Positions 1 through 9,778 are shown, counted from the stretch's first letter. The stretch: DNA of 64,000 nucleotides from UMGS902 sp045538895 (GCA_045538895.1 JAZQEH010000028.1:18935-82934); one strand, 5' to 3'. A program made the numbers and translations. The notes: generated by a model not told the origin, from the letters alone.

Positions 1-1234
1 TTGCAGGGCAACAGAATGCACAGCAGCCGCACTCCATACAAAGGTCTACACGAAGTTTCTTCAAGGTTTCTTCTTCGCCAAGTCGGTATGCTTCTGCAAT
101 AGCCATCGGGTCAAGTCCGAAAGGACAGCGGTTTGTACAACTGCCGCAACGGATGCAGTTTGTGACCTTTCTCGGTGCAGAGTCCTTTTCGTTAAACGCA
201 AGAAGTGCGTTTGTGTTTTTGAGTACAGGAAGTGACAGTGACGGAACTGTAACACCCATCATGGGACCGCCGTAAAGAACCTTGCCGGGCTTACACTTGA
301 GTCCGCCTGCAAACTCAAACACCTCTTCGATAGAAGTGCCGATAGGAGCAATAACGTTGCAGGGCTTGTTTATTGCACTGCCGTCAACGGTGATAAGTCG
401 CTCAACAAGCGGTATGCCCGTCTTTAAATACTTACCGATTGCCGCAACGGTGGAACAGTTAATAACGATACATCCAACGTCAATGGGAAGCTTGCCGCCG
501 GGGACAACCTTTCTTGTAACGTGATAAATCATCACCTTTTCGCCGCCCTGAGGGTACCTTGCAGGAAGCACCTTTACGCTGACACCGCTATGCTTTGCGG
601 CAATTTCCTGCATTTTGGAAATTGCTTCTTTTTTGTTGTTCTCAATACCGAAAATTATCTTTTTAACGCCCAAATACTTTTCAAATGCCTCTATTGCACA
701 TTCGATATCGTCGCTGTATTCAAGCATAGCACGTGTATCGCTTGTGATGTAAGGCTCACATTCGGCGGCATTGATGATAAGCTCCTCAATACGCTCGCTT
801 TCTACGTTAAGCTTTACATAGGTAGGAAAGCCTGCGCCGCCAAGTCCTACTATACCGCTCTTTTTTACCGCCTCGATAAAGCTGTCACGGTCGGTAACGG
901 CGGGAGGTGTGCAAGACTCGTCAAGAGTCATTTCTCCGTCGGATTCAATGGTGATTGCAGGTGCGGCAGAGCCGTTTGCAACGCCTAACGGTTCAATCTT
1001 TTTTACAGTTCCCGAAACGGTTGCATAAACGGGTGAGGACACATATCCATTCTGCTCGGCGATAAGAGTACCTATATTTACATGGTCACCAACCTTGACA
1101 ATCGGTGTTGCGGGAGCACCGATGTGCATAGAGGTCGGCAATGTCACTGATTTTGGAGCATCCATTCTGACAGCCGCTATTTCTGCGGTATTCTTTCTGT
1201 GCGGAACATGGATACTGCGGAGGTTAAAAGCCAT
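1..1234 (-). CDS. rnfC: Electron transport complex subunit RnfC (3' end outside window)
   Basis: Membrane-associated subunit of the ion-pumping ferredoxin:NAD oxidoreductase Rnf; RnfC carries the NADH/FMN-binding Complex I 51-kDa-like fold and iron-sulfur clusters. Read on the minus strand the gene runs off the left edge, leaving about 411 codons. The translation begins MAFNLRSIHVPHRKN, has a barrel-like N-terminal part, a glycine-rich GLGGAGFPT motif near residue 140 typical of the NADH-binding domain, and near the edge the ferredoxin-type cluster motif CIRCGSCTNRCP followed by a second cysteine cluster CMECGCCAFCCP. The ATG at 1234 follows a GAAAGGTGG ribosome site. In other Clostridia rnfC is the first gene of rnfCDGEAB, so the remaining subunits probably lie to the left of this window. 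Confidence 0.95.
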   Translation of the reverse strand, partial: MAFNLRSIHVPHRKNTAEIAAVRMDAPKSVTLPTSMHIGAPATPIVKVGDHVNIGTLIAEQNGYVSSPVYATVSGTVKKIEPLGVANGSAAPAITIESDGEMTLDESCTPPAVTDRDSFIEAVKKSGIVGLGGAGFPTYVKLNVESERIEELIINAAECEPYITSDTRAMLEYSDDIECAIEAFEKYLGVKKIIFGIENNKKEAISKMQEIAAKHSGVSVKVLPARYPQGGEKVMIYHVTRKVVPGGKLPIDVGCIVINCSTVAAIGKYLKTGIPLVERLITVDGSAINKPCNVIAPIGTSIEEVFEFAGGLKCKPGKVLYGGPMMGVTVPSLSLPVLKNTNALLAFNEKDSAPRKVTNCIRCGSCTNRCPFGLDPMAIAEAYRLGEEETLKKLRVDLCMECGCCAFCCPA

Positions 1235-1262
1235 ATTTCAGCCACCTTTCTTTTTAAAAACT

Positions 1263-1280
1263 TTGTTTAATGTTTCACAA
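1263..1280. promoter_or_regulatory. Candidate Rex (redox-sensing repressor) operator in the rnfC leader
   Basis: The sequence TTGTTTAATGTTTCACAA fits the 18-bp Rex dyad TTGTKAA-N4-TTMACAA with one mismatch. It lies about 40-60 bases downstream of the predicted start point, inside a 10-bp stem (AAAACTTTGT/ACAAAGTTTT, 1257-1287), so it could instead be an RNA hairpin. Rex senses the NADH/NAD ratio, which would suit an Rnf operon. No Rex gene is in the window. Confidence 0.35.
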
Positions 1281-1328
1281 AGTTTTACATAATTTTTACT
1301 GCAAAATGCACAAATTATTTCAGTTTAT

Positions 1329-1357
1329 AATATATACCTTTTTCGACATAAAGTCAA
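1329..1357 (-). promoter_or_regulatory. Promoter of the rnf operon
   Basis: Minus strand: TTGACT at 1357-1352, 17-base spacer, TATATT at 1334-1329. This leaves a 5' leader of roughly 90 bases before rnfC. Confidence 0.7.
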
Positions 1358-1403
1358 CATTTTTTTGCACTTTACCAAGCATTTTCACATATAGAAAATG
1401 CTG

Positions 1404-1442
1404 AAAAAACAGAATAAAGTCCTCGGAACGAGGACTTTATTC
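1404..1442 (-). terminator. Rho-independent terminator of the PBP-LuxR regulator gene
   Basis: Perfect 14-bp stem (1412-1425 with 1429-1442), 3-base loop, followed on the minus strand by six T (1409-1404). It begins directly after the stop codon of the gene at 1443-2597. Confidence 0.9.
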
Positions 1443-2597
1443 TTAAATAAAGATATTCTTGTTTTTTTCTTCGTTTTCATTTATTACCGACAAAAGGCTT
1501 TCCTTTTTAATATAGCCACGGATAAGCTCGGCGGCATTGCCTTTTTTAGGCATTGCAAGAGCGTTTTTTATCTTTCTCACCCTATACCTTGCGGTTTCCG
1601 GAGAAATAAAGCAATATTCACTCATTTTTTCGTAATTATAGCCGCATATAAGGCAATAAATAAGCTTCAGATTTACAAGGTCGCTTGTTGCAAGCATACG
1701 TTCGAGCCTGCCAATGTCGCCGGTTTGTACGAGGATAGGCTTCTCCTCTCCCTGCAGAAGCGGAATAAAGGGCTTCGGGCTGCCACAGTTGGCGTCATAT
1801 GCCATATTTGCGGTGCTTCCCCTTATCTTCAGCGTGGTCGGCAACAGGTTTTCAGACGCCACAAGCCCATACTTTATACGGTTGAAATACGTTTCAACAA
1901 GCAATCTGCCGCAATCGTAAAAGTTAGTTGTAACCGAGGTTATTCCCTCTCCGTAAAGTCTTGCCATAACGGTATCGGTATGGCTTATAACAAAAAGCTT
2001 ATTGCTTTCGATTTTGTGGGACTTCAAATACTCTATAAGGCATATTGCAACAAGGTCGTTTGTGCATATAACGGCATCGAACTGTTCATGTACACTTATA
2101 AATTCATCAAATGAATCAAGCATGCTCTCATTGATATAAAAAATGCTATCGTGACCGTCATTAACGTATTTACAGAACATCTTTTCTCGACCTGTGTCAT
2201 TACAGGAGTTACGGTTCACGCCTACAAGTGCAATTCTTTCCTTTTTGCACATACGAAGATAGTCAACGGTATTTTTCATCGAACCGTCCGCATCGGTGCC
2301 GACAAGACTGTACGTAACTGGCAACGGCTGCACAATATGGTTAGCAGAAAGTATGAAATGAACGTTTGTATCCAAAAGTCCGTTTATCGCTTCATAAAGC
2401 CATGACATATTATCGTATAGAAGAATAACAGATGCTTCTTCACCGCACTTTTCAACTGCGGCTCTTGCCTCCGAAATGCTTGTAAAAACCTTTGTACGGA
2501 TACGTCTGCGAGAAGCCTCGTCCGCAATTCCGCGAAGCTTAGTGTCACACCAGACACCGTGACGGTATGCGGCATCGCACAAAACAAACAGTGCCAT
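1443..2597 (-). CDS. Transcriptional regulator: N-terminal periplasmic-binding-type sensor, C-terminal LuxR-like HTH
   Basis: 384 residues. The chain opens directly with the first strand of a LacI/GalR-type effector-binding fold (ALFVLCDAAYRHGVWC) and continues through both lobes to about residue 280 (VGTDADGSM, NDLVAICLIEYL, GITSVTTNFYDCGRLLVE). There is no N-terminal LacI headpiece. Instead residues about 310-370 match a LuxR/GerE helix-turn-helix (LKLIYCLICGYNYEKMSEYC followed by ISPETARYRVRKIKNAL). The domain order is therefore the reverse of LacI regulators. Start at 2597 has the ribosome site AGAGGTG. It is divergent from the giant secreted protein at 2763, which makes that gene the likely target. 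Ligand unknown, probably a sugar or other small molecule (inference). Confidence 0.8.
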   Translation of the reverse strand: MALFVLCDAAYRHGVWCDTKLRGIADEASRRRIRTKVFTSISEARAAVEKCGEEASVILLYDNMSWLYEAINGLLDTNVHFILSANHIVQPLPVTYSLVGTDADGSMKNTVDYLRMCKKERIALVGVNRNSCNDTGREKMFCKYVNDGHDSIFYINESMLDSFDEFISVHEQFDAVICTNDLVAICLIEYLKSHKIESNKLFVISHTDTVMARLYGEGITSVTTNFYDCGRLLVETYFNRIKYGLVASENLLPTTLKIRGSTANMAYDANCGSPKPFIPLLQGEEKPILVQTGDIGRLERMLATSDLVNLKLIYCLICGYNYEKMSEYCFISPETARYRVRKIKNALAMPKKGNAAELIRGYIKKESLLSVINENEEKNKNIFI

Positions 2598-2627
2598 AAA
2601 TTCACCTCTGTTTACAACATTTATAAT

Positions 2628-2656
2628 ATATTACCAAAATACCATAACAAAAGCAA
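2628..2656 (-). promoter_or_regulatory. Promoter of the PBP-LuxR regulator
   Basis: Minus strand: TTGCTT (2656-2651), 17-base spacer ending TGG, TAATAT (2633-2628); extended -10 type. Confidence 0.6.
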
Positions 2657-2700
2657 ATATTTTCGTTAAATTCGCATGATTTTTTTGCAAAAAATATTAC

Positions 2701-2730
2701 CATACATTAATTATATATGTATGCTAAAAT
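2701..2730 (+). promoter_or_regulatory. Promoter with overlapping inverted repeat (operator candidate) before the 2320-residue gene
   Basis: Extended -10 TGCTAAAAT at 2722-2730; the -35 position holds no good hexamer but falls in the perfect inverted repeat CATACAT-N9-ATGTATG (2701-2723). A poor -35 beneath a dyad is typical of an activator or repressor site; the divergent regulator is the obvious candidate to bind it. AGGAGG ribosome site at 2751-2756. Confidence 0.55.
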
Positions 2731-2762
2731 TTAAGTGTACAAAAATACATAGGAGGTAAACT

Positions 2763-5700
2763 ATGAAAAAACTATTTGTTTTTGTTTCTGCTTTGTTGTG
2801 CATAGTTCTTTTTGCACTCTCGGCAGGAGCTACCGAAAACGTGGCTTTTGTAGCCGCAGGCGGTATAGGTGACGGCTCAAGTGCCCAGTCACCGCTTGGT
2901 TCACTTGCAAACGCATTTGCCGCAGTAGGCGACGGCGGTACTGTCGTGCTTACAAGTGACCTTACCATCGGCTCGGCAGTAAATCTGCCCGACCACACAG
3001 GCACAGTTACGCTAACAAGCGTATACGGTGGCGTTGACTACCGTGCAACAAACGATGCGGCTCTCCGCTATACTGCATCCGCTCGTCTTGTACTCGGCGG
3101 TCCGACCGTTATCGACTATTTCGACATTGAAATTGACAGCGGTGCAAACGGCGGTGCGGTACTCGCTGCCGACTTCAACGACCTCACTATAGGTTACAAC
3201 GTCGATATCAGCTACAACTACGCTGTTTCGGGTGTTAAGATGTATGTCATCGGCGGCCCCAACAACGATGCAACCGGCAACATCCTCGGTGCAGGTGAAA
3301 GCTGTACCATCGAAATTTACAGCGGTGCATATGAACAGGTAGTCGCATTCAGCCGTTCTGTTGCAAATGTGTCGCACAACGGTACCGTTTATATGACTCT
3401 TGGCGGTAATGTTTCGGCGCGTCTTTGCTTCCTCGGTGCAGTAACCACAGGTGCAAAGGGCGGTTCTTGTGAAGTCACCCTCAAAGAGAACGCAAAAGCA
3501 ACATGGTTTTATCCCAGCGGTAATGCAAGCTCGATGAACGGCAGCGTTACCGTCAATGTAAAAGACAACGCAACCATCTCCAATATTGACCGCTATGCGG
3601 ATTCTCTCTTCCCGAACGGTACAAAAACCATCAACCTTTACGGCGATTCCTACACCGTTCCCACAAATCTTGAAAAATACTTCAACACTGTAAATGCATT
3701 TGAAGAAGAGCCCCAGCCCCCTGTGGTTTCAGACGCAGTTTTTGTTGCAGACGGCGGAACAGGTGACGGAACAAGTGAAAGCTCGCCCATAGGTTCTCTT
3801 GCATCCGCTTATGCTTCACTCAAAGAAACAGGCGGCACAATTACTCTTGTTTCCGATACCACGCTTAACACAGACACAACTTTCGCAGACCTTAACGGCA
3901 GCGTTACATTCAATGCGAAAAACGATGCTGTTTTAAAACTCAACGGCAACATCAGCTTCAGCAACAACGAAAATGACGGAACCGTTACCTTTGACCTCCC
4001 CGTTTCGGCTTCCAATGCCGCAATCTTCGGCGGTTTTAATGACGTTGTATTTACCGAAAACTTTGCGGTAACCGGTACACTTGATTTCTTTGGCGGTGTT
4101 GATGCCACAAACATTACAAACAATGCTCTGGCAATCACCGAAAAGGCATATTCGGTTACTGTAAACGGCGGTACGTTCAACAAGTTTGCTCTTGGCAACT
4201 ATCGCTCGGAATACAATGATACAGTAGGTTCAATAGCTGCACCCGTAACTCTTACGGTAAACGGCGGTACATTCAATACCTCGTTCAGCGTTTCGGGTAT
4301 GTCTATCCTTGCAGACAATGCAAGTATCAGCATAACCGGCGGTACATTCAACTGTCCCGTATACGTTCAGGGCGGTATGAATTCTGTTATCGCACAGGGT
4401 GTTAAAATTTCAGGTACAGTTGCTTCCGACCGCAAGTATTACGCAATTGACGGCGATATTACCCTTTCAATAAGCGGCGGTACATTCAACGGCGGCACTA
4501 TCGGTGCATACGAAGTACAGCCTGCATACACACAGGTTATGCGCGGTAACTACACTGTTTCCGTTACAGGCGGTAATTTCGCAAGCGGCACCGTATTTGA
4601 TGCAACTCAGGTAAAGGCTTATGCATCTTCCTCAAAGGTTGCAACCATTACATACCCTGACACATATACGTTTACCACAAAACTCTTCGATACCGTTAAC
4701 GGTGCTGCACAAAACGACAAAGAACCTGTCCGTATTGCATTTGTCGGTGACTCCATCACCGAGGGCTATACTGTTGCGGCAGAAGGTGTAGACAGACTTA
4801 CCGGCTCATATCCTGCTCTCATAGCTTCTCTTGCTGAAAGCGACTCAAAGGATGTTGTAGTTTCAAACTACGGTATTTCTTCTGCAGGTCTTTTAAGAGC
4901 AACTGCATATTACTATCCCAATTATCTTGCATACAAGATGCTGCTTGAAGAAACCGATGCCGATTACATCGTAATCGCTATCGGTGTAAATGACAATGCG
5001 GCAGGCGGCACCACCGGTGCACAAATCGAATTTGAAACAAACTACCGCTCCCTTATCGAAACCGTTGGAGCACTTCCCGAAACAGAAAAGGTATTTATCA
5101 CAAATGCAATTTTCTGGAACGCTTCAAAGCTCGGTTCTATCCGTGCTACATCGGTTATCCGTCCCACTCAGGAAAAAATTGCAAAAGAATTTGAAAGTGT
5201 AAACGCTGACAAATACATATTTGTTGACCTCTACGGTCTTACACTTGACGCAGCAAAGAACGGCACTCTTCTTTCCTCTGATATTCTGCATCCCTCAAAA
5301 GCAGGCTTCAGCAAGATGGCTGACGTTCTCTATGGCGTAATGTTTGAAAATGCTCCTGCTACCACAACAGCTTACAAGAGCAACGACGTTTATATAAGTG
5401 CAAGTGGAAATGCTTTTGGCAGCGGCACAAAGGACGACCCCATATCACATATCGAATTTGCCTTTGCAAAGCTCCCCTTGAATGAGGAATCCACCGTTCA
5501 CATCGTTGGAAAAGTTCCATTCAGCTCAAGCTTGTTCATCCCCGTTGGTCCCTCAAAGCTCACTATTGTTGGCGAGGGTGACGGTGCAATTCTTGAAAAC
5601 GGCTCTGTATCGTTCAAGATCGGCTGTGACGTTAAATTTGACAACATCACACTCGCTACAACCGCCACAACCGAAATCTACGGTTGTTACAACGATATCG

Positions 5701-8700
5701 AAATGACCGACACCGTTGCGCTCAGCGGCAACTGGTCATTCTTTGCAGGCCACAACATTTACCGTGAGGGTGCTACCAACGTGGCTCATGATACCGTTGC
5801 ATCCGCATCGGACAACAAGGACTGCAATATCAACATCTCGGCAACCGGCACATTCACAAACTTTGCATTAGGTAACCGCCGTAGCGACGGCATAGCTCCC
5901 ATTGGCACATACAGCGGTAATCTCACAGCATACGTTGGCAACAATGTCCGTGTAAGTGGAACAAGCATTGTCGGCATAGTGGGCCAAAACTACCTCACAG
6001 GTACTGTTACTGCCTCTATTCCCTCAACGGTTGTTCTTGAAGAATATGCAAGCATCGGCACTGTTACTTCTCCCATTGTGTACGATGAAAGCAAAAACAC
6101 GGGCAGCGTTTCCGTTACATCAAGAAACGTTATAGCACCCACAGTAGCATACGTATCATACGGTGCAAGCGGTAGCGGTGATTCTCCCGAAACACCCGCA
6201 GGCACTCTTGCAGGCGCATATGCACTTCTCGATGCAACCAAGGATTGCACTATCGTGCTTATGAGTGACTATCCTGTAAGCGCTCTTACCACCCTGCCCG
6301 CTCACGGTGCTAAGGTAACAATCACAAGCGTTTACGGCGGCGTTGACTACCGCACGACCAACAACGCTGCTCTCCGCTATACTGCATCTGCACGAATCGT
6401 GCTTGGCGGTGACACCGTAATTGACAACCTGAACATCGAAATCGACCAGAGTGCAAACAGCGGTGCGGTAATTGCCGCAAACTTTCATGACCTGAAGCTC
6501 GGCTACGGTGTTGAAATCATCCACAACTACACCGTTGCAAACTCCAGAATGTATATCATCGGCGGCTCCAACAACGATGCAAACGGCAACGGTCTTGCCG
6601 CAGGTGAAGTATGCAACATCGAAATTTTAAGCGGCGACTATTATCAGGTAACCGCATTCAGCCGCGGCACTGCCAACAAGGCTCACTACGGCACGGTTAA
6701 CCTGAAAATCGGCGGCGACGCTACCGTTTTTGAAACATACCTCGGTGCAGTTACAACCGGTGCGTCAGGCGGTACTGTTAACTTTGAAATCTGTGAAAAC
6801 GCAAAACTCCACACAAACGGTCTTGCACTCAGCGGTAATGCAGGCAACATGAACGGCGACGTTACGGTTACCGTACGTGACAACGCAAGCATTTCAAAAT
6901 TTGCAAGATATGACGCATCCATCCACGCAGGAACAAAGACTATCAACGTTTACGGCGAAAGCATTTCTCTCCCCGCTTCGCTTGAAACGTACTTTGACGT
7001 TGTTAACATCTACATCCCCAAGGATAGCGTTACCGTTACCGAAAGCATTGATACGGACAAGATCGTTTCCGTTACTGCGGACGGTGCGGCACTTCAGGCA
7101 GAGGTAACATCTACTGCAAACGGCTTAACAGTTGAATATACCGAAAGCCTTGAAAACTTTACGCTTGCTATTACCGTAAAGGATACTTCATATACCGTAT
7201 ATGAATACACCGTTACAGAAACAAACGGCACTGCAAAGGCAGTTCTCGCAAGCACAAAAACTTATGCAGGTGACGTTGTTTACGTTGGTGCAAAAGACGG
7301 AAGCGGTCTTACCCCCGCATCCCCTGTTTCATCCCTTGAAAAGGCGTACAACACATTGCTCGGCGACGGCGGCACTATCGTAGTAGTTGATGCCGTAACA
7401 ATGGCAAGAGTTACAGCTCCTGCACATTCCGGCAAGATTACCGTTACATCCGTTTACGGCGGCACAGACTACCGTGAAAGCGGTGCAAAGCTTGTATGCG
7501 CAACCTCGATAGGATGGCAGCTCGGCGGTGAAACCGTAATCGAAAACATTACTGTTGATATCGCAACCACCGCAGTAATCAGTGCGGCATTCAATCCCCT
7601 CACCATCGGTGACGGTGTAGAAATAATCAACGATTATTCCTCAAATGATGCAAACGGCTTGTATCTCGTCGGCGGACACAACAACTCTACCGCTACCCTC
7701 TCCGTTTACCCCGATGACACATCAATAACCGTTCGCAGCGGTCACATCAGATGCATTATCGGCTTCTCTCGCTATAGCGGCGCAAGAGTTCATACCGGTA
7801 AAGCTACAATCAACGTTGAGGGCGATGCATACGTACGCTACGTTTTCGCCGGTGCGGTTGAAAACAATGCTACATCAAAGGATGCTGTTATCAACGTACG
7901 TGATAAGGCAATCGTTGAAAACCTTTTCGCAGGCGGCAGCACAAAAACAAACTATACTACCGGCAAGACTGTTATCGACGTAACCGAGCTTAACGGCGGC
8001 GATATTTATGAGTTTGACACTGTTGGTATTTTCACATCCGACGGAAAAGTAGAACTCCACTATGACCCTCGCACAGTTGCAGAGGGTATCACAACAATGG
8101 CAGCAATGGCACGCTTCAACGTGCTCTCCACATGTGACCTCGCAGGTGCACACACATTTGGTGCAGCATACGCTAATCCCTTTGGCGGCGGGCTTACCGC
8201 TCACACCTGTGAAATCTGCGAATATACGTGCCTTATTGAAGCGGCTCCCGCAAAGGTTGCTGACAAGGTAGTATTCGTAGCAGACGGCGGATTTGGCAAC
8301 GGTCTTAGTCCTCTCCATCCTTTCGGAAGCCTTGAGGATGCATTCAACGCTCTCGGAAGTGACGGCGGCACTATCGTACTTGTAGACGAATGCACACTCC
8401 CTGTAAACCTTGTATGGAGATTCGGTGCTTCCCACGTTTCGTTTATGGAACCCGTTCACAAGGGTAACGTACTTATCACAAGTGTTTACTCAGATGCAGA
8501 CTACCGTGAAAACGGTGCAAAGCTTATCTTTGACGGCAATATGCACTACCGTTTGAGCGGTCCTACCACATTTGACAACATCGTATTCGACACCGTAGGC
8601 AATCCCACAACAAACCTTATCGCAGCCAGATACAATCCTCTCGTTTTCGGTGAAAACTGCAAGATGAACAGGACAAATGCTGACGGTTACAACCTCTGGG

Positions 8701-9725
8701 TTGTAGGCGGATATCAGTACTTCCGCTTCAGCGATTTCACCGGTGTTGAAATTGACGACCCCAGACTCGAAATGGTAAACTCTGCACGTCCCCGTGCATG
8801 GGATTTTGCGCCCGATGACCTCACAGATATGCAGTATGTCAGCGGCAGCGGCAAGACTCACACCGTTACTCTTCAGGAAGAAGCCGCAGCAGCATTCACT
8901 GCTATGTTCAATGACATGAGAGAAGCGGGACTTTACGTTCCTTATCCCAGCTGGCCCTTCCGTAGCGCACATACACAGTACGGTATCTTCTCTGACTCGG
9001 TTGGTAATATCCGTGCTAAAGGATACGACTTCAACACTGCATACAACTCTGTAGCAAAGTCCGCTAACCCTCCCGGATTCAGCGAACACCAGCTCGGTCT
9101 TGCATTTGACATCTACGATGAAAGACTCGAAGAACAGTACGGTGCGGGCAAGGCACACGAGCATTACCATGACACCGCAGAGTGGCAGTGGATCATCGAC
9201 AACGGTGCAAAGTACGGCTTTATCCACCGTTTCCTTGCAAACAAGACCGCTCAGACAGGTATCATGTATGAAGCATGGCACTTCCGTTACGTAGGCGTAG
9301 AGCATGCGATGGCAATAGCCGAAACTGACGGATACTGCCTTGAAGAATACGTAGGTCAGACCATCGGTCTCTTCGACCAGAACTCAAGCGTAACCGTTCT
9401 CTCGGGTGACTTCTATCAGGTAATGGGCGGTTCCCGCGGATGCGATAACCTCACATTTACAGGTACAAGACACGTAACCGTTGGCGAAAAGGCAAACGTT
9501 ATCAACCTTGTTGACGTTGATGCTGAAGTTGGCGAGGTTGTCAACCCCACCCTTGGCGACGCAACCGGCGATAAAACCGTAAATCTCGTTGACGTACTCC
9601 GTGTATTCAAGTACCTCATTGATAACAGCACTAAAATCGTTACCGAGGCAGCTGACGCAAACGTTGACGGCAAGATTGATATACTTGATGTGCTTTATAT
9701 CATCAAGCTTATCGTAAACAGCTAA
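2763..9725 (+). CDS. Giant secreted beta-repeat protein with SGNH hydrolase, VanY-like peptidase and dockerin
   Basis: 2320 residues, exported: signal peptide at residues 1-24 (MKKLFVFVSALL... ending in AGA). The body is built from six related beta-rich modules, each opening with a motif like VVFVADGGFGNG plus a 'GSLxxAF' line and a GGTIVL strand, starting near residues 27, 326, 876, 1128, 1505 and 1836; they resemble pectate-lyase/parallel beta-helix repeats. Residues about 653-865 form an SGNH/GDSL hydrolase: GDS with Ser664, GVND with Asn743, and DILHP with Asp840/His843. A cadherin-like strand-rich segment lies at about 1421-1490. Residues about 2034-2183 are a VanY-type D-Ala-D-Ala carboxypeptidase with SEHQxGxAxD (His2109, Asp2116) and EAWHFRYVG (Glu2170, His2173). 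Residues 2263-2320 are a type I dockerin with two calcium loops (DATGDKTVNLVD, DANVDGKIDILD). Predicted role: cohesin-docked surface enzyme acting on peptidoglycan and acylated glycans (inference). Start set by AGGAGG seven bases upstream. Confidence 0.85.
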   Translation: MKKLFVFVSALLCIVLFALSAGATENVAFVAAGGIGDGSSAQSPLGSLANAFAAVGDGGTVVLTSDLTIGSAVNLPDHTGTVTLTSVYGGVDYRATNDAALRYTASARLVLGGPTVIDYFDIEIDSGANGGAVLAADFNDLTIGYNVDISYNYAVSGVKMYVIGGPNNDATGNILGAGESCTIEIYSGAYEQVVAFSRSVANVSHNGTVYMTLGGNVSARLCFLGAVTTGAKGGSCEVTLKENAKATWFYPSGNASSMNGSVTVNVKDNATISNIDRYADSLFPNGTKTINLYGDSYTVPTNLEKYFNTVNAFEEEPQPPVVSDAVFVADGGTGDGTSESSPIGSLASAYASLKETGGTITLVSDTTLNTDTTFADLNGSVTFNAKNDAVLKLNGNISFSNNENDGTVTFDLPVSASNAAIFGGFNDVVFTENFAVTGTLDFFGGVDATNITNNALAITEKAYSVTVNGGTFNKFALGNYRSEYNDTVGSIAAPVTLTVNGGTFNTSFSVSGMSILADNASISITGGTFNCPVYVQGGMNSVIAQGVKISGTVASDRKYYAIDGDITLSISGGTFNGGTIGAYEVQPAYTQVMRGNYTVSVTGGNFASGTVFDATQVKAYASSSKVATITYPDTYTFTTKLFDTVNGAAQNDKEPVRIAFVGDSITEGYTVAAEGVDRLTGSYPALIASLAESDSKDVVVSNYGISSAGLLRATAYYYPNYLAYKMLLEETDADYIVIAIGVNDNAAGGTTGAQIEFETNYRSLIETVGALPETEKVFITNAIFWNASKLGSIRATSVIRPTQEKIAKEFESVNADKYIFVDLYGLTLDAAKNGTLLSSDILHPSKAGFSKMADVLYGVMFENAPATTTAYKSNDVYISASGNAFGSGTKDDPISHIEFAFAKLPLNEESTVHIVGKVPFSSSLFIPVGPSKLTIVGEGDGAILENGSVSFKIGCDVKFDNITLATTATTEIYGCYNDIEMTDTVALSGNWSFFAGHNIYREGATNVAHDTVASASDNKDCNINISATGTFTNFALGNRRSDGIAPIGTYSGNLTAYVGNNVRVSGTSIVGIVGQNYLTGTVTASIPSTVVLEEYASIGTVTSPIVYDESKNTGSVSVTSRNVIAPTVAYVSYGASGSGDSPETPAGTLAGAYALLDATKDCTIVLMSDYPVSALTTLPAHGAKVTITSVYGGVDYRTTNNAALRYTASARIVLGGDTVIDNLNIEIDQSANSGAVIAANFHDLKLGYGVEIIHNYTVANSRMYIIGGSNNDANGNGLAAGEVCNIEILSGDYYQVTAFSRGTANKAHYGTVNLKIGGDATVFETYLGAVTTGASGGTVNFEICENAKLHTNGLALSGNAGNMNGDVTVTVRDNASISKFARYDASIHAGTKTINVYGESISLPASLETYFDVVNIYIPKDSVTVTESIDTDKIVSVTADGAALQAEVTSTANGLTVEYTESLENFTLAITVKDTSYTVYEYTVTETNGTAKAVLASTKTYAGDVVYVGAKDGSGLTPASPVSSLEKAYNTLLGDGGTIVVVDAVTMARVTAPAHSGKITVTSVYGGTDYRESGAKLVCATSIGWQLGGETVIENITVDIATTAVISAAFNPLTIGDGVEIINDYSSNDANGLYLVGGHNNSTATLSVYPDDTSITVRSGHIRCIIGFSRYSGARVHTGKATINVEGDAYVRYVFAGAVENNATSKDAVINVRDKAIVENLFAGGSTKTNYTTGKTVIDVTELNGGDIYEFDTVGIFTSDGKVELHYDPRTVAEGITTMAAMARFNVLSTCDLAGAHTFGAAYANPFGGGLTAHTCEICEYTCLIEAAPAKVADKVVFVADGGFGNGLSPLHPFGSLEDAFNALGSDGGTIVLVDECTLPVNLVWRFGASHVSFMEPVHKGNVLITSVYSDADYRENGAKLIFDGNMHYRLSGPTTFDNIVFDTVGNPTTNLIAARYNPLVFGENCKMNRTNADGYNLWVVGGYQYFRFSDFTGVEIDDPRLEMVNSARPRAWDFAPDDLTDMQYVSGSGKTHTVTLQEEAAAAFTAMFNDMREAGLYVPYPSWPFRSAHTQYGIFSDSVGNIRAKGYDFNTAYNSVAKSANPPGFSEHQLGLAFDIYDERLEEQYGAGKAHEHYHDTAEWQWIIDNGAKYGFIHRFLANKTAQTGIMYEAWHFRYVGVEHAMAIAETDGYCLEEYVGQTIGLFDQNSSVTVLSGDFYQVMGGSRGCDNLTFTGTRHVTVGEKANVINLVDVDAEVGEVVNPTLGDATGDKTVNLVDVLRVFKYLIDNSTKIVTEAADANVDGKIDILDVLYIIKLIVNS

Positions 9726-9736
9726 TACGATTCAAG

Positions 9737-9766
9737 AATTATGCGGCGGAATACCGCCGCATAATT
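9737..9766 (+). terminator. Hairpin between the giant gene and its paralogue
   Basis: Perfect 13-bp stem (9737-9749 with 9754-9766), 4-base loop AATA. The T-run is weak (AATTTAT), so partial read-through into the gene at 9779, which has no visible promoter, is plausible. Confidence 0.65.
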
Positions 9767-9778
9767 TATCAAAGAAAT

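Noticed and set aside
8490..9305. 271-codon open frame on the minus strand
   Set aside because: Antisense to the VanY domain of the giant protein, which has conserved catalytic residues.
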